Positions 34,482 to 42,496 of a stretch of DNA of 64,000 bases are shown piece by piece (within the stretch, counting starts at the first letter, position 1; the number at the start of each line of letters is the position of its first letter). This DNA is from Verrucomicrobiota bacterium. GTDB lineage: Bacteria > Verrucomicrobiota > Verrucomicrobiia > Limisphaerales > J093. The notes below the pieces were generated by a model. It saw only the letters and a program-made list of their open reading frames with translations. It made no database searches and was not told the DNA's origin. The position numbers and the translations under genes were made by a program. The DNA is taken from positions 62,001 through 126,000 of the forward strand of contig JAKLFY010000006.1 of assembly GCA_022710935.1 (NCBI GenBank). The letters are read 5' to 3'.

Positions 34482-35894
34482 CTATGTCTCGACTGTCACC
34501 AAAGCCCGCTCCGAGACCAGTCTTGAACCGTCCGCGGGCAGGTTTTGACGCCGGAAATCTTGCCGTGCCGGGGCCGTCGGCGGAGGCGCCGCCGGGGTCC
34601 GGCGAGACTGCGGCAGGACAGCCGCGGCGCGCTTGCCGCGCGCCCGCTCGATGGCCCCAGCGAAGGCCAATTCCTGCCCATTGCGCCGGGCGATGATCTC
34701 CCGGAAATCGGATTCGGTTGGCGCCTGGCGCCCCATAGCCAGGGCGAAATCCGCGGCGCCGGATGAAACGGATTCAATCCATGCCAAAGGAATCGGGGCA
34801 TGGCCCGCCAACGCGCACACGGCCCGGCGCGCCTTGCGATCGAGCGCCGGCATGCGAACGTCCACCAGGGCCGCAATGTCGGCCTCGGCCAAAGCGTCAG
34901 GAAGCTCGATCTTTTGCTGAAGGCGCCCGTCAAGCTGTTCAACCCGCCAACCGCCAGCCGCGGTTCTCTCCCGCCCGGCAAACCAGTCCCGGAGCGTCAG
35001 GAAAACGACGGGCACGCCCGCGTTGATCAACTCCATGATGAACAGCACACGATGGGGGCAGGCACCCCGAGAAGGCCAAAGCCGGCTCGCCTCATCCAAG
35101 ACCAGCATGACGCCGGGCATCCCCGGCAACGCCGCCTTGACCGCCTCGCGCATTGCCGCAGTCCGATCATCCAAGTGAACCGGGATTCCCAAGGCGCGCC
35201 CCACCGCAACCAGAAAGCCCTTCTCATCCTGATAGCTCGGGCACTCGACCAGCCGCGCCAAACCGGGGTGTCTTGCCACCCAATTGGCCGCAGAGAAGCT
35301 TTTCCCGATCCGATGCTTGCCCCACACCAAGGCCGACGTATGCGTCCGCGCACAGGCCGCCATGCACTCGCAAATGGCCGTTGCGACACTGGTCCCGGCC
35401 AATTCCGATTCAACCTGTGCCGCACGCTTCGCCATTGCGTCCCGCACCAGGTCAAACAGCGCGGGGGACCAGGCCGGCCCGGAAAGCTTGCTGGCCCCAG
35501 CAACCGACCGTTCATCATGCGAATACTCGTCCGGGCTGCCCGGATACGTGGCCCCGATCCCATCGGAGCCATTGGCCGCGGCCCACAGGAAACGCGGCAG
35601 GTCGAGATAAACGCTCGCCGGTACGCCGCCGGGCGTCTCCGGCTTCAGCCTTGGGCTGACAGGCATGCAAATGTCCTCAAACTCGACACGCCCCCGACCG
35701 GCACGCTCGCCGAACTCGTCAGGACTGGCGGCAATCAGTTTGTCGGCCAGCCCCGCCAGACCGCCGGGCTGCCAAGACTGCCATTGAAGGAACCGGACAA
35801 TATTCCGGTCTGACGCTGACAACAGACGCCCGCAACGGCGCGCCGTGTGGACGGCGGAGACTGGTTCGACAAAAGGACGGAATGGCGCTTTCAT
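34482..35894 (-). CDS. MuB/TniB-like AAA+ ATPase (transposition target selector)
   Basis: A 470-residue protein. Residues 1-165 are a long N-terminal part I cannot place. The ATPase core has Walker A GKHRIGKS (192-199, in SALVWGKHRIGKSFSAANW), Walker B VMLVLDEAS (262-270) and a sensor-like VVFLTLRDWF. The C-terminal 60 residues are a basic Pro/Ala-rich tail, as expected of a DNA-binding end. In Mu, Tn7 and Tn5053 relatives this protein picks target DNA and activates the transposase. It is the last gene of the operon, joined to the minor head gene by an ATGA overlap. The N-terminal extension makes it longer than MuB (about 310). Confidence 0.78.
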   Translation of the reverse strand: MKAPFRPFVEPVSAVHTARRCGRLLSASDRNIVRFLQWQSWQPGGLAGLADKLIAASPDEFGERAGRGRVEFEDICMPVSPRLKPETPGGVPASVYLDLPRFLWAAANGSDGIGATYPGSPDEYSHDERSVAGASKLSGPAWSPALFDLVRDAMAKRAAQVESELAGTSVATAICECMAACARTHTSALVWGKHRIGKSFSAANWVARHPGLARLVECPSYQDEKGFLVAVGRALGIPVHLDDRTAAMREAVKAALPGMPGVMLVLDEASRLWPSRGACPHRVLFIMELINAGVPVVFLTLRDWFAGRERTAAGGWRVEQLDGRLQQKIELPDALAEADIAALVDVRMPALDRKARRAVCALAGHAPIPLAWIESVSSGAADFALAMGRQAPTESDFREIIARRNGQELAFAGAIERARGKRAAAVLPQSRRTPAAPPPTAPARQDFRRQNLPADGSRLVSERALVTVET

Positions 35895-36730
35895 TTTGAG
35901 CGGCTTTCTTTCCAGCGGATTGCACCGTTGCTGTCGATCTCTACCTTGTCTCCGAGCGCGTCCACCAGGCGCTTCAGAAGATCGGAGGCTAACTTTCCAA
36001 CGCTCGATTCGAGACGGGCGTTGAAACTCGTCTCGACGTCCTGCACTTTCTCGCCCGGATCAATCAGCCCAAGCCTCTCCGCCTCGTCTCGATCGACGTC
36101 CTCCACGTCATGCCCACACCCCCAGCCCCAAGGCCCCCAAGGGACACCAAAGTCTTCGTTAAGCGCTGTCCAGAATCCAACATCGGACTTCAGACGAACC
36201 TCGCCCTCATGGATGCGATGCTCGCCGCGGGGCTCCTTGACCCCGCGCACGCGGACGAAGCGCTGGGCGGGGAATTCGTCCAAGACAGCCGGGTTGTTTC
36301 CCTGCTTCCAGTTGCCGTAATCATGCGCCTGGCGCGTCTGAACATCGAAAATCAAGTCCAGCCGGCGCTGGCTTCGGATGTCTTTGATCGTGCCGGCGTC
36401 CTCAGGGTCAAGCGGCCCCATCCCCTCCGAAATCGCAAACTCCCGCATTTGCTCGACGAACCTGGCCCGCCCCCAGGTCTTAAGGGCTGTCGTCTTGGTT
36501 CCATCGGGCGCCGTGATCTCCTCGCGCGCCGATTCAAGGAAGTCCATAAGCGCGTTCTTCGCCCGATCGAGAAACCGAACCGATTCGATTCTCGACGAGA
36601 AGAAAGCACGCTCGCGCAACGCAACCGGAACGTAAGCCCATTCAGCGCTGGTCAAATCCGCGCCAACAATCGACCGGACCCCCAGCTTCACCAGGGCCTC
36701 AGCAAACGGCAAAGGGCGAACGAACTTCAT
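35891..36730 (-). CDS. Phage minor head protein, Mu F / SPP1 gp7-like
   Basis: A 279-residue protein. Residues 25-70 are helical (AEWAYVPVALRERAFFSSRI), and residues about 112-215 carry the head-morphogenesis pattern: LIFDVQTRQAHDYGNW (126-141), FPAQRFVRVRG, PRGEHRIHEGEVRL (167-180) and the closing WGPWGWGCGHDVEDV (198-212), equivalent to the R-x-x-H...PPNGWGCRC block of Mu F and SPP1 gp7. These proteins sit inside the capsid near the portal and can enter the host with DNA. It lies exactly between transposase and ATPase genes with 4-nt overlaps on both sides, so it is translated with them. The usual final Cys pair is reduced to one Cys followed by Gly-His. Confidence 0.72.
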   Translation of the reverse strand: MKFVRPLPFAEALVKLGVRSIVGADLTSAEWAYVPVALRERAFFSSRIESVRFLDRAKNALMDFLESAREEITAPDGTKTTALKTWGRARFVEQMREFAISEGMGPLDPEDAGTIKDIRSQRRLDLIFDVQTRQAHDYGNWKQGNNPAVLDEFPAQRFVRVRGVKEPRGEHRIHEGEVRLKSDVGFWTALNEDFGVPWGPWGWGCGHDVEDVDRDEAERLGLIDPGEKVQDVETSFNARLESSVGKLASDLLKRLVDALGDKVEIDSNGAIRWKESRSK

Positions 36731-38760
36731 TGCTTGGCCTCCAACCAGGCGCGCGCTTGCGCCAACTCGTCAACGTCAGTGTCCGCCAGCCGCCGGCCAG
36801 TGTCCGGCAGGCCGATCTCGCGCAGCACACGGCGCCCGCGGTCCCGAGCACGGCCAGCCTCGACGGCGGCCTCTCGATTCGCTCGGATTCTGTCCCCAAG
36901 CTCGGCGGCGCGGACCGATTCCCAACTCGGCGCCACGGGCCGCAACTTCGGCAGATACTCAGCGCGCAAGCTCGAATAAAGCCCCTTGGCATAGGAATTC
37001 TGAGAAGCAACGCTGCGGGCGGCGCCCTCGATCTCATCAGGGCTCGCGTTGTATGAAACGCTTGGCGCCAGAGGAACGCACACAGGATTCCCGCGATTCA
37101 GATCCGTCAGGCACGCGAACTCAGGGCATTCAGGGTCAAACCACAGGATCACAGGACGGCCCACAAGGGCCGCGGTCTGAGCGTCCCGATAAACGAACCT
37201 ACGGTTGCCGAATTGAACCGCGGCGCCGTTCCCCGTCACCGTGACCTGCCGGCGATGATGGGCGAGCAAATAGCGCAGTCTTGGCGGGAACCCGATCGGC
37301 GGATCGCTTTGATTCTGAAACCTGGCCCATGCGTCATCCGGCGAAATCGTCTCGCCCGGCCAGGCTTTGCTCTGCATTGGCTCGGCGTTGTACGCTTCGC
37401 AAATCGAACCCAACTCGGAGAACCATTGCCGCATGCTGAACAGACCGGATTCGGCGGGATGCCGGCGCCCAGCCCGGACAGACGCAATTACCGCATTTTC
37501 GCGCTCGAATTTGTCGGTCATTTCCGCCCGCCCGACATAGCCTGGGTGAGCCTCCATGCGGTTCTGAGCCAGACCGATAATCCGCTCGATCACCTTGCCC
37601 CGCGGGGTGTGGGTGTGGCGAAACTCGACGAACTCGCGCAGCCCAAGCTCGATCTCTTCATCCTCGCAAGCGGCAGGATCGCCCTTCAGCAACTTTGACT
37701 TGCGCCAAATCCCGTTCTCAAGAAGCAGCCCTTTGCGCGGCAGCCCGTAGCGGGAAAAGACCTTGTTGAACAGCGTCCGAATTGCGAAAGCAGAATAACC
37801 CTCCGTTGGCAAGAGACAGAAATCGAGAATCCGGCGCGATCTCTCGTCATTCATCAGCAACGCTTGGCCGCGGCGCAGCACCGGCTTGCCCTTCTCATCG
37901 AGCACGGGGTTGCCGTCCCCATCATCCAACCAGAACACAACCGGCAGCGTGACGTCATCCGCGCTGAACCAGTCGCCCGCCGCAATGCCCAACCAATCCC
38001 GGTCAATCCATGCCCCGCGCAGCCCGCCGGTCCGCGGCCCGCGATGCCACGAGGCCAGGGCTTTTGCCACAGGCCCGATCTCGCGCCGGACGGTTGCCGG
38101 GACGTAGCTCTTTCGGGACGGATTCGACACGAAGCGCCCTTTCGTCGGTTCACTCAGCAAGTCCGATTGCAGCCCGTTCCGCCAGGCCTCAGACACCCGC
38201 CCGCCATGCTTCAGCGTTGCCAGGGCAACCAGGGCGCGGTGGTCACGCTCCGGCAAGGCAACCGAACGCGCCCGATTGGCATCCGCGCGGCGATCGAGAA
38301 AAGCCGACGGTTTTCGGTCCCCATGAATCCAGCGATCGAGTTTGCGGCACCAGGTCACATACAGCGCATGCCCGCGGGCCTCGATCCACGGGCAACTTCT
38401 TGCGACCCAATCGAGAAAGGCAGCCCGGCGCCCAAGAGCCTCCGCGCCTTCGATCGGCCCCGCCTCCCAAGCCTGAAACAAAGCATCCCAAAAAAGCGAT
38501 TCCTCCGCCGCCGTCGGGGCGGACCGATCGCCCATGCTGGCGACCAGATCAGCCAGGCCAGCCAACCCGTCGGCGATCGCCCCCCGGCGCAGCCAGGCCA
38601 GCCGCAAATCGTCGGGGAGTTGGTCAAGACCGTAAACCTTGGTTTGGCCGCCCCGGCTTGGCCGGAACGTCTGAGGCGGCACGCTTTTGAGCTTATGGCG
38701 AACCGTTCGCTCCGGCATGCCCAGCCCGGCGGCGAGTTCTTTGGAAGTCAGCAACGTCAT
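36727..38760 (-). CDS. MuA/TnsB-like DDE transposase
   Basis: A 677-residue transposase. The start at 38760 overlaps the HTH gene by 4 nt and gives MTLLTSKELAAGLGMPERTVRHKL, a MuA-type N-terminal DNA-binding domain. Helical binding domains fill residues 60-240. The RNase H-like core begins near 262: GDWFSADDVTLPVVFW (first acid Asp268/269), LLLENGIWRKS, where the expected second Asp (DNG) is Glu348, and GKVIERIIGLAQNRM with Glu392. A beta-barrel-like part follows (PPRLRYLLAHHRRQVTV) and the C-terminus is basic and helical, probably the part touching the ATPase. Length agrees with MuA (663). The Glu at the second acidic position is unusual. Confidence 0.85.
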   Translation of the reverse strand: MTLLTSKELAAGLGMPERTVRHKLKSVPPQTFRPSRGGQTKVYGLDQLPDDLRLAWLRRGAIADGLAGLADLVASMGDRSAPTAAEESLFWDALFQAWEAGPIEGAEALGRRAAFLDWVARSCPWIEARGHALYVTWCRKLDRWIHGDRKPSAFLDRRADANRARSVALPERDHRALVALATLKHGGRVSEAWRNGLQSDLLSEPTKGRFVSNPSRKSYVPATVRREIGPVAKALASWHRGPRTGGLRGAWIDRDWLGIAAGDWFSADDVTLPVVFWLDDGDGNPVLDEKGKPVLRRGQALLMNDERSRRILDFCLLPTEGYSAFAIRTLFNKVFSRYGLPRKGLLLENGIWRKSKLLKGDPAACEDEEIELGLREFVEFRHTHTPRGKVIERIIGLAQNRMEAHPGYVGRAEMTDKFERENAVIASVRAGRRHPAESGLFSMRQWFSELGSICEAYNAEPMQSKAWPGETISPDDAWARFQNQSDPPIGFPPRLRYLLAHHRRQVTVTGNGAAVQFGNRRFVYRDAQTAALVGRPVILWFDPECPEFACLTDLNRGNPVCVPLAPSVSYNASPDEIEGAARSVASQNSYAKGLYSSLRAEYLPKLRPVAPSWESVRAAELGDRIRANREAAVEAGRARDRGRRVLREIGLPDTGRRLADTDVDELAQARAWLEAKQ

Positions 38761-39026
38761 TGAGCGTTGTCCTTGCGCCGCCGGCCCGCCCGATTCCACC
38801 GGGGCACCAAACCGTTCAACCCGCCGGCCTCATACGCGCGCGCCCAACGCCAGGCCGTCGAATAGCTCGCCCCCGACAACAAGGAAAACCGGCGCCGATC
38901 GAGCCCCACTCGGCGCGCTTCGTCGAAAAACAGGACCAGATTCAAGCGGCGCCAGGCCTCGACCGCGTAGCGGCATCGGCCCGCGATATTCAGAATCCGA
39001 TCGGGAATAGACGGCGCGCTCGTCAT
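38757..39026 (-). CDS. Small HTH protein upstream of the transposase
   Basis: An 89-residue protein starting at the ATG 39026 (MTSAPSIPDRILNIAGRC). Residues 30-75 form a helix-turn-helix of the kind found at the N-terminus of IS transposases (RRFSLLSGASYSTAWRWARAYEAGGLNGLVPR). It probably helps recognise the element ends or controls the operon, like Mu Ner or a separate end-binding subunit. It overlaps the transposase start by 4 nt. The long hairpin at 39042-39076 lies just ahead of its start. Confidence 0.65.
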   Translation of the reverse strand: MTSAPSIPDRILNIAGRCRYAVEAWRRLNLVLFFDEARRVGLDRRRFSLLSGASYSTAWRWARAYEAGGLNGLVPRWNRAGRRRKDNAQ

Positions 39027-39041
39027 GACTTTATGGAAGGG

Positions 39042-39076
39042 GGCGCGGTCGGGAACCAGACCAGCCCGACCGCGCC
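39042..39076 (-). promoter_or_regulatory. Strong hairpin between the capsid and transposase gene groups
   Basis: A perfect 12-bp GC-rich stem (GGCGCGGTCGGG at 39042-39053 pairs with CCCGACCGCGCC at 39065-39076, loop of 11). On the minus strand it ends 16 nt before the HTH start codon and is followed by CCCCTTCCATAAAG, not a T run. It could slow read-through from the capsid gene, protect the 3' end of its mRNA, or gate translation of the transposition genes. Confidence 0.5.
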
Positions 39077-39241
39077 TTGAACGCTCCCCCCGCTTGCCGA
39101 CGGCCCCGCAGAGGGTCGGGACGCGCGCCGCCGGAAATTGAAGCCGCCCTCCGTGGATTAGCAGGCCTGGCGGCGGAGACCTTTTGACCATGCGCTCTCA
39201 CGGCGTACGCTTTACCATGCTGCACCCAAAAACACTCAGAC

Positions 39242-40309
39242 TCAGGCCGCGCTGACGAGCGTATGTCCGACGGCGGGGTTCCCGACGGCAACGCCAAAGA
39301 GCGTCGTCATGCGGCAGGTCAAGTTCCACCCCGAGTCAGCAAACACGTTGCGGACGAACGACAGACCCGTGCGCGGATCGGTCATGACTTCATACGTGGC
39401 ATGAATATCAAGGCCGCGCTCGCGCCCGGCGTGCCGGGGCACGCGACAGACGCAGACGAGCGAACTTCGGGCACCAAAGAACCCGATCAAGTTGATGTCG
39501 TTCGTCGGCAAACTCGGGACTTCCCAAATGTCGCGGAATCCGGCGCACGCGCTCCAATGCGCATAATCGGACACGTCCGGCTTGCGATCGTAGGAAAGCG
39601 TCATGATTTCGTCGGCGCATGCCGCGGTTGCGACGTCGGAACTAATCCAGCCGAACCGACCAGCCGGCGGGACGCCGGCGTCGGTCATGGCCTTGGCGAT
39701 GCCGCGCAACGTACTATGATCGAACGTTTCTGCGGCTTTGATCGTTTGCGTTGCGGCCGTGTCGCCGAAGGCGGTCTCGGTGATCAGGGCAGTAACCGCG
39801 GCAAAAATATCGTTCCCCAGAGCGATGGCCAGGGACTCGCCGCGCTCAAGGACCAGGTGGCGAGCCGAGCCGACAACCTCCGTCGGCGCGAATCGCACGC
39901 TCGCCTCCCGCCATTTGTCGAGGGTGACGGGGACGTCCACTTCAACGACGTCTGTCGGAGCCTCCCCGAAATCTTTGGCGGTCGGTTGGCTGGCGATGCG
40001 CGAAGTTATGAGGTCGCCCAAGTTACCCTCCTTGGGTGCGAAGTCCGTGGCGACCCCGGCAAGCATTTGAGCGCGCGCGCCGACATCCTCAAGCGCGATT
40101 TGCGACGCAAACTCGATGGACAAATTGCCCAACGTGTTGGAGGCCGAGACCGGAAAGCCCGAGAGGAAATCCTCGCCCGCTCGGATCCGAGCGCTCATTT
40201 GCTTGCGAAATAAAGCCGTGCGATCGGCGGGAGATTTGCTCGGCTTTGTGTACTCGGCGAGGATGGCCGTTGCCGGCTCCCGCTCGATTTGAAGTTTATT
40301 GAATTTCAT
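39242..40309 (-). CDS. Phage major capsid (coat) protein
   Basis: A 355-residue protein from the ATG at 40309 (MKFNKLQIEREPATAILAEY); an in-frame ATG at 40360 would overlap the upstream gene. It has the layout of HK97-fold coat proteins of the P22/Mu-like large group: a long N-terminal helix region, then GEAPTDVVEVDVPVTLDKW (E-loop/strand part), LRGIAKAMTDAGVPPAGRFG, SAYDYAHW-like region SDYAHWSACAGFRDIWEVPS, and the closing RTGLSFVRNVFADSGWN plus LFGVAVGNPAVG. A G/A-V-P-x-x-G-R-F block, a decoded 'I...P.LP.N' strand and a late T-G-L-S are common in coat proteins. No scaffold or protease gene adjoins it. It should assemble shells; with which portal is unknown. Confidence 0.72.
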   Translation of the reverse strand: MKFNKLQIEREPATAILAEYTKPSKSPADRTALFRKQMSARIRAGEDFLSGFPVSASNTLGNLSIEFASQIALEDVGARAQMLAGVATDFAPKEGNLGDLITSRIASQPTAKDFGEAPTDVVEVDVPVTLDKWREASVRFAPTEVVGSARHLVLERGESLAIALGNDIFAAVTALITETAFGDTAATQTIKAAETFDHSTLRGIAKAMTDAGVPPAGRFGWISSDVATAACADEIMTLSYDRKPDVSDYAHWSACAGFRDIWEVPSLPTNDINLIGFFGARSSLVCVCRVPRHAGRERGLDIHATYEVMTDPRTGLSFVRNVFADSGWNLTCRMTTLFGVAVGNPAVGHTLVSAA

Positions 40310-40332
40310 CGGTTTTTGTTCTGTAGACTCTT

Positions 40333-40521
40333 TCACTTGCGGCCCGTTTCGCGTGGCCATTTGACCCGCTTGTCCTCAGGGATGCCGCGCAGCGCCTGGC
40401 CCTCGCGCATGGCCGCGATGTTGCGCCGAATCACAGCGCTGGCGTCCCGGCTAGTTTCGCCGCGTTCGTGCGCGTGCCCGCGCTCAAAAGCCAGCCGAAC
40501 GTGATACGCGAGAGAGCTCAT
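40333..40521 (-). CDS. Small protein of unknown function (62 aa)
   Basis: ATG at 40521 overlaps the stop of the Cro-like gene by 4 nt, and the stop lies 23 nt before the capsid start, so it is part of the same transcript. The protein is basic and mostly helical (SSLAYHVRLAFERGHAHE, DASAVIRRNIAAMREGQ). I recognise no family. A scaffold-like or capsid-accessory role is possible only from its place. Confidence 0.5.
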   Translation of the reverse strand: MSSLAYHVRLAFERGHAHERGETSRDASAVIRRNIAAMREGQALRGIPEDKRVKWPRETGRK

Positions 40522-40760
40522 CGGGAGGCCCCCGTAACCGCACGCCCCGGAGCAACCGGGTCGCCGAACAACCGGCGACCGTGCAACCGGCGCATCCGCA
40601 AATCGAGAAAGCGGGCGAAGAGGCCCGGCGATTCACGCTCTCCGTCGATCACGGCGCGAAGATGCCCGGCGGAAACGCCAAGGGCCACCGCGTCTTCGCG
40701 AAGCGCGCCATACTTGCCACTCCCTAGCGGCCGGCCTCGACGTTCAAGTTTTGGACTCAT
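40518..40760 (-). CDS. Cro/Ner-like small HTH regulator
   Basis: An 80-residue protein from the ATG at 40760 (MSPKLERRGRPLGSGKYGAL; 40766 is an alternative). Residues 15-55 resemble a lambda-type helix-turn-helix (ALREDAVALGVSAGHLRAVI, then ESPGLFARFLDLR). It is transcribed away from the larger regulator at 40849, with the 6-4-6 palindrome at 40762-40777 at its very start. The pair looks like a phage lysogeny switch. It is the first gene of the minus-strand operon with the capsid gene. Confidence 0.6.
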   Translation of the reverse strand: MSPKLERRGRPLGSGKYGALREDAVALGVSAGHLRAVIDGERESPGLFARFLDLRMRRLHGRRLFGDPVAPGRAVTGASR

Positions 40761-40761
40761 A

Positions 40762-40777
40762 ACCATGTACGCATGGT
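40762..40777. promoter_or_regulatory. Operator palindrome between divergent regulators
   Basis: ACCATG-TACG-CATGGT is a perfect 6-4-6 palindrome in the 88-nt gap between the Cro-like gene (minus) and the CI-like gene (plus). On the minus strand TACCAT (40778-40773) with TTGCAC (40800-40795), 16 nt apart, is a reasonable promoter whose -10 element lies inside the palindrome, so binding here would block it. Transcription would then start about at the start codon, giving a nearly leaderless mRNA. Confidence 0.6.
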
Positions 40778-40848
40778 ACACACATTTTGTCTCCGTGCAA
40801 GAAAAAACAATCACAAGTTTGCGCGGGGCTGTATGATGTCGCTTCGAC

Positions 40849-41721
40849 GTGCCCCGAAAGAGACCGCTATCGAAACGGGAACTTGAGATTTGCGATCGTC
40901 TGCTCCTATGCAGACGCGCGCTAGGTATGACGCGCGCAGTCTTCGCCCATCGGGCCGGCATCGAGTATTCCCTGCTTGCTAACATCGAGCACGCTCGATC
41001 CCCGACACGATGGGGTGTGATCGAGAAGATCGCCAAAGCCCATCAAATCAGTCTCCGCTACCTGGCCGAAGGCAATGGCGCAATGTTCAGACCTTCGGCT
41101 TTTTGGCCTGTTTCTGAGGAATTCACCGCCGATCCGCAAGCATGCTTCAGCACGATATACGATCGGGACTTGCGCGTAATGATCGCCACAATGGACTTGG
41201 CTTTTGATCTCGTCGATAAGAGTGGAGGCAAGGCACCCCGGCCAGTTCCGTTGGCGGGAATGCCTCTCTGGGAGTTTGAGCTTATCACGGTCGAGAGCAA
41301 AGCGCGGCAACTCATGCGGAAGCTCTCAGACAAGGAGAACGTCGAGTTTTACAAGACACTTCACCGGACCATTGACAACTTCGCCAATGCCCTCAAATCC
41401 AGAGCCACAAGTCAAAAAGAGGACTTGACAGACGGTCTGAATTCACTCACAACAGGCCCCGTGCAACCCGTCTTGCCAAAGCTGATTGATCGAATCCGTG
41501 AGGCCACGAAAGAGCGGGGCGGCAAGGCCGCGCTGGCCGCATGGCTCGGGGTCCATCGGCATTGCGTGACGGATTGGCTGAAGGGCAAACAGAAGCCCAA
41601 CGGCGAGACAACGCTTCGCTTGCTTCAATGGGTCGAGGCGGAGGAGCGCAAACAACAAAGCCCCGGCGATGCTATGATTCACCGCCGAGGCGAAGACCCA
41701 ACGCAGAAAACCCCTCAATGA
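40849..41721 (+). CDS. CI-like repressor with two HTH regions
   Basis: A 290-residue protein from the GTG at 40849. The N-terminal XRE-type domain (residues about 15-75) has RRALGMTRAVFAHRAGIEYSLLANIEHAR. The middle is helical, without a recognisable LexA/S24 Ser-Lys peptidase. A second XRE-like HTH near the C-terminus reads GGKAALAAWLGVHRHCVTDWLKGKQKP (residues about 225-255). It is transcribed from the divergent control region and is probably the maintenance repressor. The codon use and base composition are a little more AT-rich than in the host genes nearby. The next gene overlaps its stop by 4 nt. Confidence 0.7.
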   Translation: MPRKRPLSKRELEICDRLLLCRRALGMTRAVFAHRAGIEYSLLANIEHARSPTRWGVIEKIAKAHQISLRYLAEGNGAMFRPSAFWPVSEEFTADPQACFSTIYDRDLRVMIATMDLAFDLVDKSGGKAPRPVPLAGMPLWEFELITVESKARQLMRKLSDKENVEFYKTLHRTIDNFANALKSRATSQKEDLTDGLNSLTTGPVQPVLPKLIDRIREATKERGGKAALAAWLGVHRHCVTDWLKGKQKPNGETTLRLLQWVEAEERKQQSPGDAMIHRRGEDPTQKTPQ

Positions 41722-42092
41722 ACACTCAACGTCAGGCCCGCCAACAGAATGCGTCAACACGCGCCGAAGTTCAAGACTCAAACGATGCCGCCCAAGCTCC
41801 GGCGGCGGAGTCATTCGACGGCTTGGACTTCGACCGCGAGAAAGGCCCCGATCCGGACGCGCTCGGATTCGAGCGCATCAGCAACGATCCTTTTGAAGGC
41901 GGCGATCGCCTGATGCGCGCCCCGAGCGGACGCCTCTACCTCTGGCCGGAAATGGAGGGGACGATCAGGGAAATCACATTCGAGCAGGCGGTCGAGTGGC
42001 TGCTGGTTACGTGGATTCCGAGCCCGTTCCGCGAGACCATCACCGACGCCTTGACGGTGAAGCGCGTCCGAAACTACCGCGGACTTGTCTGA
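41718..42092 (+). CDS. Unknown transposon-encoded protein (124 aa)
   Basis: ATG at 41718 overlaps the repressor stop (ATGA). The first 45 residues are Gln/Ala/Asp-rich and probably disordered. The rest is compact (GGDRLMRAPSGRLYLWPEMEG, TFEQAVEWLLVTWIPSPFRE). I do not recognise it. A terminator follows 33 nt after its stop, so it ends a two-gene maintenance operon. It could be an accessory of the repressor, an immunity factor or an anti-phage function, but nothing in the sequence shows which. Confidence 0.55.
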   Translation: MNTQRQARQQNASTRAEVQDSNDAAQAPAAESFDGLDFDREKGPDPDALGFERISNDPFEGGDRLMRAPSGRLYLWPEMEGTIREITFEQAVEWLLVTWIPSPFRETITDALTVKRVRNYRGLV

Positions 42093-42125
42093 TTGAGGAA
42101 TCGACCCGAGCGGCTTCGATTCACA

Positions 42126-42163
42126 CCCCCGGCTGGCCCAGCGCTGGCCGGGGGTTTCTGTTT
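42126..42163 (+). terminator. Rho-independent terminator of the repressor operon
   Basis: A GC-rich stem (CCCCCGG at 42126-42132 with CCGGGGG at 42148-42154; the interior CCAGCGCTGG folds further) followed by TTTCTGTTT (42155-42163). It lies 33 nt after the stop of the 124-residue gene. Confidence 0.8.
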
Positions 42164-42496
42164 GAGGCGCCGGCACTGGCCCCCGCCAGCCCCCGGCGGC
42201 CCGACAGCCGGCGGGGTGCGGCCAGACGGCGGACGCCTGGCCGGGCGATCATTAGCGAAACCTTTTTTTCGAGAGGGGGAAAACCCGTCGGCACCGGGAG
42301 GGGAAATATTTCCAATGCTCGGAAAACGGCTCCTTACGCGGCAAAGAGGGTGTGCGTTTGACCGCGGCAACGCGGCAAGAAATCGACGTAACCCGTTGGT
42401 AATCAAGAGAGGCTTGTGATTCCACGATTGCGGCAATGCCGAGGTCGTTTTTTGTGCATAAGCCATTGATGCACCGGGCATTGCACTGGATTTTCC
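42164..42496. other. Gene-free transposon arm with short repeats
   Basis: There is no supportable gene between the terminator and the right end. The stretch has a perfect 12-bp AT-rich palindrome (GGAAATATTTCC, 42302-42313) and three copies of CGCGGCAA at 42337, 42363 and 42371. These may be internal binding sites for the transposase or a host bending protein. The open frame on the minus strand here has no ribosome site and no protein-like character. Confidence 0.4.
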
